Source of the DNA: Ianthella basta
Lineage: Eukaryota > Porifera > Demospongiae > Verongiida > Ianthellidae
Length of the DNA: 64,000 bases
NCBI GenBank assembly: GCA_964019415.1
Contig: OZ025872.1
Span: 6,117,822 to 6,181,821 of the forward strand
Direction: 5' to 3'
The notes under the pieces are model-generated. The model did not search any database, was not told where the DNA came from, and saw only the letters and a list, made by a program, of their open reading frames with translations. Shown piece by piece: positions 56,831 through 64,000 of the stretch. The position numbers and the translations under genes are program-made. Within the stretch, counting starts at the first letter, position 1. The number at the start of each line of letters is the position of its first letter.

Positions 56831-59800
56831 TATGACATTGAATAAATTGGGTATTGCATATTGTATCAGTCGTTTTTCTCCATACCTAAATTTATTTCAA
56901 CAGATACTGCCATATATATAATACAAATCAAAGGATTATATGGTTATAAACTACAGGTGGCACAAGAAGTGCTGAAGCTGCTGAAGTTGTGAAACAAAAG
57001 AGCACATAAAACTTCTAGCATTCATATAATTTATATTATTACTTGCACTGTATATACATAAGAAACTAATACTGTATAATTCTATTCATATTCATAATTA
57101 TGTGTATCATTATTAATGATGATTATACATAATAACATACATATTACATTATGCAATGTATGTGTTATAACTGCATAGATCCATACAGTGCATGCATATG
57201 GAAAAAGTGAAATGTGGATAACATTATAGATTAGTTACTGTTGTTCAGTATTGAACAAGCACCACTATGCAAACTACATGTGTGCTTATAGTTGTTCCTG
57301 TGATCACTTCATGAGAGCTACTGGTTCTCATTTTTGTTGCATAGCTTTGATGCTCCTATTAAAATATTTCATTGATACACAACAATATCGATTGAATTAT
57401 TGCACCTGCCACAATTAATACTTTACATCTTATTACTGAGCTGTTCAGTTGATACCGTTTGATTTGTCGGATGTCACCCTTAAGTGGGGTTGTAAACTTT
57501 CTCAACATCAAGTGCATGTTGTAGGAGGTCACTGCCTCCTGCTTTGAATCACCATCAGTGCTGGGCACACATACATATACATATGGATAAGAAAACAATT
57601 AGCTATTATTTCTGTTATACACGAAAATGTTGCATGCAACATGAACATTAATCTACAGTAATGTTTATCTAGTTTAATACCATCAAGTCTATTAAGTTTA
57701 CACTTATGACATTGTAATAAATACTTTTTACAGTATAAAAGCATGCTTGGATTAAAATTTTGTTTGAACTATCCAGGGGTCTAAACAATGACGTTAACAG
57801 CCTTCATTAGCAAATTTAGTGATGAAGGTAACAGAAGGTACTTAAAAGCTACCAAAACGTCTCAGAATGTTGAGACGCCTGGCTAGTGCAATCAAATCCA
57901 AACATGTGTGAACTTCCTAGCCACTCAGGCTTTGTCAAACTATAAATGTATTAGCAGTAATATTAATGCTTTACAGTGCACTCTATGCGAGCATGGTATG
58001 ACCAAGGCAGATAAAAAACATGCATGCCTTGAATGTGCACAGTCATACAGATTAAAAAGAAGTGAATGAATAAATTTCAGGTTAGCTGTGCGCAAACATT
58101 AGTGGTTTTTTGATAGTGACATTGGAAAATGAATACACAATCCACAGTGGAAGGTTGCTGGTGAACATAAACAGGACACTTCAACAAATATAGGTTATAC
58201 CGAAATCCGAGGTGTCTATGGGATTTAGGGAACTGTGCGAAAACGACCCTGCAAAGCCCAGCTGCCGTGAAGTACCTTGGAACATTGCTAATTTTAAAAC
58301 TTAATTTCAATCCAAGCTTGTTGCAGCTACGTTGTCAATAGTTTGCCTTAAAGCGCCAGAAGCAACCATGTTGAGGTGGTATAAGTTGAATCAGCAGTAG
58401 TATAAGCGAATCAGAGGTGGTATAAGTGATTTAGAACACCTCCATTGGACCAAACAGATTACAACAATTTGTTGCACCATAGTTCACTAACAATTATTAT
58501 TATAATTATAGCTGCCTGCTCAGCTGTTAGACGGCCCACCAGTGTCAGCATTCAATTAATCTGTTACTCTTTCTGTCACTGTTTCAAGACAGCATTATAT
58601 AGGACCAAACATCAGTACTGGAAAGTGGAGCACTCTTATCAGAAGTGGTTTCATGACTAATAGGTGAATGCTACAAGGTTTGGAAATTAACAATAAATGT
58701 TTTGAAAGGACTGACAATCAACACTATTGGTCGTAGGACAAGGTCCATAAGCATGTAGTTGCCCACAGTGCTTAGTCATCATCTGCCGTGCACCAGAGTG
58801 TATTTGGAAGTGACAGTGAGAGGTAAATCAAGAACATTGATACTTGCTATTGTGGGTCACCATGACAGCGAACAATGGAAATATTTTTGAGTACTCAGAC
58901 ACAACTTCTGTATAGCAAGTCAATTCACCTGTCATTTAGAGCAGTCTTGTCTGAGGAACACCTAGAAATAGAGAAATGAGGAGGGGTGCCTGCTATATGC
59001 AGCTGTATGCATGCAGGTAATGATTGTGTGCATGATGTGTACTAATACACTGAAAATGTTGTGTGATCCAATGTGGCTTCTTCATATACATATACAACAA
59101 ATTAAGCATACAGGTACTTAGCACAATCCCTGAAAGCCTTGAAAATTGCAAAACAACATCCAGCAACAGCAGCTGAAGACTGCCCTTGGCCCTTCCAGAT
59201 GATGGTTTCCTTACTCCAGCTGCAATCTGCATCCTTGTATTTCAACAAAAAGGATTTTACTGGGACAAATGTAAACAACAAATTTACAGTGGTCTATCCA
59301 TGTCATGCAGTATTGACACTCCATGCATTCATGGAGTCTTGTCTACTACTTGCAAGTCCCCATTTACAAGGCTAACAGTACATATCTAGCTCACCTCTAC
59401 AAAACTGTTGCCATTTCTTCTCATCCTACAGACTTCATATTTTGTCAGATAGCGAAGCATGAACCGAGCCCGGTTGAAAGTGGAAAGTGCTCTAGCATTG
59501 CTTTGAACTGTAGTATAGGTGTCTGCCATTTGCGCAATTAGCATATTCAGCATGATGAGCACTGTCACCATTAGGAAACTCAAATAGACAAGAACAGCGA
59601 ACCACCTGAGCAGAACCAATTACAACAGGGAGACTATAACACTATACACTTAACAATCTACATGCAGCAAGAACCATATGCAGATACACTAGTACTGTAT
59701 GGCATAAATTCCAATAATTATATATTCTGTACTATACAGAATGGACAATCTTAGTCATTTGACATTACAGCAATTGCCATCAACAAAAGCCTCTCTGTGA

Positions 59801-61041
59801 CTCTTTCATTTATCACAAAACCAATTTGCTGATTGAGCAGCTAGCTTCATAACACAATAGCCATGAAGTTCTCAAATATTTTTGGTATCATTTTAGAAAA
59901 TAAGCATTAACCCAACAAAGGATGGTGCATGGCTGATCACCAAGAGCATTGGTTTTATATAGCTCTTTTGTGGTAACCCATAGCATTATGAACTCATGTA
60001 ATGAGCACATGATCATGAGCACCCTGTGACATCGCAGCGCACCAAAATGAACCCAATTTAGGCATTGCTGTCTTTCTTACTTGATTTAACTTGTTATATA
60101 CAACCATAGCAACACTCTTCTGCATTGCATGCTCAGTCCCAAATGATTTGCTGTAATTGCAGCAAACGCAATTCATATACTTCAAACACACTCAGCTCAC
60201 TGGATACATTCGTAAGTCACTTTCGGTCATTGTTCATGGTTCAAGCCTTTTAAAATTGTTTTCAGCATCACTTCTCAAAACAAATTAGATGTTCAGTCAA
60301 AATTATAAGGCTCGATCTCATTCATCAGTTTGAAAGCCTGTGAGCTGTGCCAACATGTGCTATAAATTAAAGGGTTCAGAATAAATTATTGTAGCACACA
60401 TTGGTATTTTGCCATTACAATGTTCTTTTCAATGTATGCTTAAAAAGCAAAGACACTTTGTCTCACCCAATCTTTCCATTGTAATCCAGATGACTGAATC
60501 CTTGAAGCATGACATGCAATCCAAGATAAAATGTATTCCAGATGTACCTGAGTTAGGACAGGATAATGCATGGCATATTGTGCATACAACTTTGACCAAC
60601 AACATGCATCTAAGAATTGCATTATGACACAAACTCAATCAAGTATATCTCACACTGTGGTGTTATCTGCGCCGTCTCCCGCCATCCCTCCTTCTTCCTG
60701 AACAGCTGCAATACTGGCTCTATCCATTTGAAGAACCAGAAGAAATCCTCCTGCAAAGCCCACCAAGAACACAACGAATACTGCAAAGAACTAGGTCAAA
60801 TCCTCCGTCACAATACTGAATAGTGTTTGAATCTAGGTGCTGCTCCACCTGGGATTAAAATATAGGCAGGCAAGTAGGTAAGTACAGGTAGGTGTATATC
60901 AACAGGTAGCTGCATCCATTATAAGAAGGTTTATGTGCAGCCCCTGGAACATTGCATGTAAATCACACTCAATATGACATCAGAAGCTAGCATTTGTCAA
61001 TGAATGGGTAAGAATGTAACACTGTAGAGGCTCATATTTGC

Positions 61042-61255
61042 GTTGATGATACACTGATACAAAATTCTTCAGCGAAACACAACTGGTAATGGTAAATTAA
61101 ATGCAGGACGTTTCGACCTGGAGGTCTTTGTCAACAGCATACGGGATACGCAGTTCACCTGTATGCAGTTGACAAAAACCTCCAGGTCGAAACGTACGTC
61201 CTGCATTTGATAAATAATTACCAGTTGTGACTTACTCAAGAATTTTGTATCAGGG
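61042..61255. mobile_element. Foldback element with GAAACGTCC motif
   Basis: Arms of about 90 bp (ATACAAAATTCTTCAG..CGTTTCGACCTGGAGG) are inverted copies around a ~30-bp centre, in the intron of TRP copy C between the S3-S4 fragment and the S5 exon. Each arm ends in a hairpin GACCTCCAGGTC followed by GAAACGT, a decayed form of the hammerhead-like motif seen elsewhere (the CTGANGA box reads TTGACAA). Confidence 0.7.
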
Positions 61256-61861
61256 TAGGAATGTAGTTTGTGACTTTACTATCCAAACTTACTTAGCCAC
61301 GAGCAATTGCAAGCAACTGTTAAATAGTGCTCACATGAAATATTACTACTTTGCAAGACCTCCGGAAAATAGTCACGATTATGATGACTGAAGAACGTGT
61401 TGACACATTTGCTGGACAACACTCTAATTATCCCTTTGAGACTCTTTGAGCATTATAACTAGGGCTTTGCAGCCACGAGCGGGAATGTAATCACTATTGG
61501 TATCAGAGGAGTGAATTTTTGATGCAAGTCACACCTCCCCTGATTTCTCCTACAGATTGCAGTTGATAAAGCTATCAATATGTGTCAAACTGAAGCTACA
61601 TCCTGGTCCCAACAGCATCATCCTGCATGGAGTAATGTGTACTGACAACTTGAGCAACTTTGGATACATGCAAAATCATATATAGTGCACAGACACACAC
61701 TCGAACCTTGTGCTTGACCAGTCATACGAAGTTGTGCCAGCACATGTTACATCGACATTCATCTCAATTTGTTTGACAGGCCTAGGCCATAGTTTACATA
61801 TTATGGTATACGTGTAATATCCCATAACACAAATGCAATTTGCTATAATATAATGTATATG

Positions 61862-62311
61862 TACCATAAATATTCTAAAAATTTTAAACTCTAATTTATG
61901 CAAACATTCCACAGTTCTGCCTTGAAACATTCTAAAATTTTGAATCCTTGGGCGACTCTAAATTCAAATAGACCTCTAATTTTGGCAACGGTTTCTGGGG
62001 TACCGCTTGATACACCTTGTGAAATGGCACCTAGTAACGATAAACACAACCAACGAAGCAATGATGCCTGCGGAGATATCCATGCATTGTTCCTGTGAAT
62101 ATCCAACTACACAGTAACGAGGAAAGAGCCAGTGGTGGCCACTTTACTCACGGAACCTTCCAGAAAATGGCGGCTGAGACCGCCTCCAATTTCACAAAAG
62201 TTTCTAATTTCTGCAAGATACAAACCAAAAATGAACATATTTCCTCCTTAACTTCAAAAATTCAAATTGAAAATTCTCAAAAGTTCACAAAATTTTAGAA
62301 TATTTACGGTA
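61862..62311. mobile_element. TIR element TACCGTAAATATTCTAAAATTTT, related family
   Basis: The left end TACCATAAATATTCTAAAAA and right end TTTTAGAATATTTACGGTA are inverted copies. The tips match those of 30072-30533 and 50031-50588, while the interior is different. It lies directly 3' of the truncated first exon of TRP copy C. Confidence 0.6.
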
Positions 62312-62564
62312 TGCTGAATATTATATAAATAAAAGCAACAACTGCTACCACACTGATTCAGCTGAATGTACCAATGTACGTACAGCAACAAAGAGAAATA
62401 CTCCAGAGCCAGCATGGAGTATTTCAAAATATTGAGCAAATGAGCCAGACCACCTTTCGGGCTATTGCAAAATGACGGCCGTAAGTGGGCTGGGAACGAG
62501 ACTAGGTTAGGGCTGGCATTTATATTAGGCAATAAACACCTACAGGCGTTGTCCCTTAATTTCG

Positions 62565-62845
62565 GTTGATTCCTAGTTTGAATTAAGTAGATCTAGCCTG
62601 GATGTCTTGTTGTAGGCTCTGAGGGTGAGCACGACCTACAGTTGCTGGCTTGTAACAAGTTGGGCAGTGGAATGGTAAGATGAAATTAAAGGAATGTGTT
62701 AGAACTGTGCGCAGACCAGTCTACCCACGAATATAGTTAGCCGGGTAACTAAGTGGCTAAAACACGTTTGACATGACTGAATTACCATTTATGCATACAT
62801 TTACTTCAAACGTGCTACCTATTCTCGCCACTCACATCGCAATAG
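62565..62845. repeat. Dispersed repeat, copy 2 (5' of TRP copy C)
   Basis: Direct-orientation partner of 23215-23510: AGATCTAGCCTGGATGTCTT, AGTTGGGCAGTGGAATGGTA and CATACATTTACTTCAAACG occur in the same order. Confidence 0.75.
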
Positions 62846-64000
62846 CACTGCCAGGACGTCCACTGGTCGGTCTACGCATAGGCTTCGATCTGTCTACGGT
62901 TAACTAGTAAATTAAATTCCTGCATCCTGGGCATGACATTATACACGGGTCATGTGGCCATCATAGGACTTTCTGGTGATATATATCCACGGCCCATAAT
63001 TAATTAATTTCATCTGGAATAATTGTAATTTGCATAGAATATGTCTATGGACATGTACAGATCATGTTCTGAGACTGGCCATGGGTTTACATGCATGCGA
63101 GAATTGAAATAAACACACACGTACCCTCTAGCATGCTACTGTGTTAGAGGGGCCTGCAGCTGGCTGATCATGCAATTATGAACTATAATTATAATTTTTA
63201 TAGGATCAGAACCCTGGATCATAATTTCACATTTTCAATTATATAGATGTGCATGCATTCATATGACTGGTATAACATAAAGTAATATATGGAACAGACT
63301 GAGTTCAATGTAATGTACATGTTCATGCATCAATCAGACAATTAAGCAGCCACGTAAGGATGCATGATTCTCATTATAAGGTGCTCTGCAGGACTTACAT
63401 AACTGCATGATCAATCTGCTAGCTATAGCATGCACATATATATAGCTATCTATCTATATAGCTGTCTAAGGAACGTTATTCACATGTACATACGTACAGC
63501 ACATGATTAGTTGAATCAAACTAAATATTGTATATATGCATTAAGAGACTTATCATGAATTGACCGGTGCACGGACTATATTTAACCAGCATGCAGCTAG
63601 ACCTATGCGTGCCATATACTAGCTTTTGAAGACAGGACACAGTCAACAAAATTAAAAACAATGCATGGGACGGCTGCATGGGTTTAAAACAAGTTCCATA
63701 AATGATATTAAAGTGTATTAAAGAGGACATCATAATTTACAGCATGTCATATAACTAAACTGTATACCTAAACATACAGGGGGACATTATGTTTTATGCT
63801 TCATTTGCGCTAGCTATAGCATACATATATTAATTAATAATTGCATTTAATCTTATATAATAAGTTAAATAGATAGTTGTATAATCTTACAACTGATGAA
63901 GATCTACAGATCAAAACGCCTTGTTCTAGTAAATGTTTTCCTCCTATGATCTTCTCCAGTAATTTCCCTCTATCAACGATACTATGCAGCAATGAACCTC
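62846..64000. other. AT-rich sequence without recognised gene
   Basis: Apart from a decayed hammerhead-like motif at 63893-63920 (CTGATGAAG, GATCTACAGATC hairpin, AAAACGCC) nothing was identified. It is just before the window edge and may belong to an element continuing outside. Confidence 0.4.

Larger units (their letters stand above)
57456..62429 (-). pseudogene. TRP channel copy C: 5'-truncated paralogue with stop codons in the S5 exon
   Basis: Exons aligned to genes A and B: 62429-62384 (3' part of the S3-S4 exon, YSMLALEYFSLL), 60848-60654 (S5), 60547-60467 (pore, YIWNTFYLGLHVMLQG), 59605-59395 (S6 and TRP region, VLIMLNMLIAQMADTYTTVQ), 59233-59118, 58961-58929, 57560-57456. Lengths and phases mostly equal those of A or B (195 against 204/201; 81, 116 and 33 nt identical), and splice sites are kept. 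The S5 exon has two in-frame TAG codons, 60835-60833 (Tyr in A and B) and 60793-60791 (Lys/Arg in A and B). Eleven or more 5' exons with the tail, ankyrin repeats and S1-S2 are missing. No terminal exon was identified. It cannot make a channel. The S6 exon is 21 nt longer than in A and B. Confidence 0.85.

Overview
The window is animal nuclear DNA. Genes are split by GT-AG introns, there is a metazoan-type cathepsin D and a tandem family of ankyrin-repeat TRP channels, and the sequence is rich in TIR/foldback transposons, Penelope, Gypsy, pogo/Tigger and other retroelement debris. The gene families and repeat style fit an early-branching marine invertebrate, most likely a demosponge. That assignment is by general resemblance and not proven here.

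Layout. 1-398: a broken Myb/SANT-like DNA-binding gene (minus). 971-1926: the last two exons of a duplicated cathepsin D. 2527-6754: a complete nine-exon cathepsin D-like aspartic protease (plus). 8220-22948: TRP channel gene A (minus, 19 exons reconstructed). 24493-53414: TRP channel gene B (minus, 21 exons reconstructed, about 29 kb, introns packed with transposons). 53415-56900: a GC-rich presumptive 5' region of gene B, a minisatellite, then Penelope-like element pieces with hammerhead-ribozyme-like motifs and a tandem duplication. 57456-62429: a third, 5'-truncated TRP copy C with two stop codons in its S5 exon. 62430-64000: repeats and AT-rich DNA with no gene recognised.

The three TRP copies lie head to tail on the minus strand (C, B, A in transcription order). 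They share exon borders and phases nearly exactly, so exons could be placed by reading one copy against another. A and B encode proteins of about 1035 and 1039 residues: a variable N-terminal tail built of small phase-1 exons, a conserved N-terminal region, about six ankyrin repeats, six membrane segments and a C-terminal coiled-coil region. S5 and S6 resemble TRPV most, but the pore-filter region does not. Gene B carries three related 20-codon phase 1-1 exons; two of them lie in a tandem duplication of intron plus exon.

No tRNA, rRNA or CRISPR was seen. The most unusual material is the set of CTGANGAAG-hairpin-GAAANGTC motifs spread over Penelope-like and small palindromic elements, the long foldback elements, and a hairpin cassette rich in GGCGCTTCGCGCC that recurs inside otherwise different repeats.
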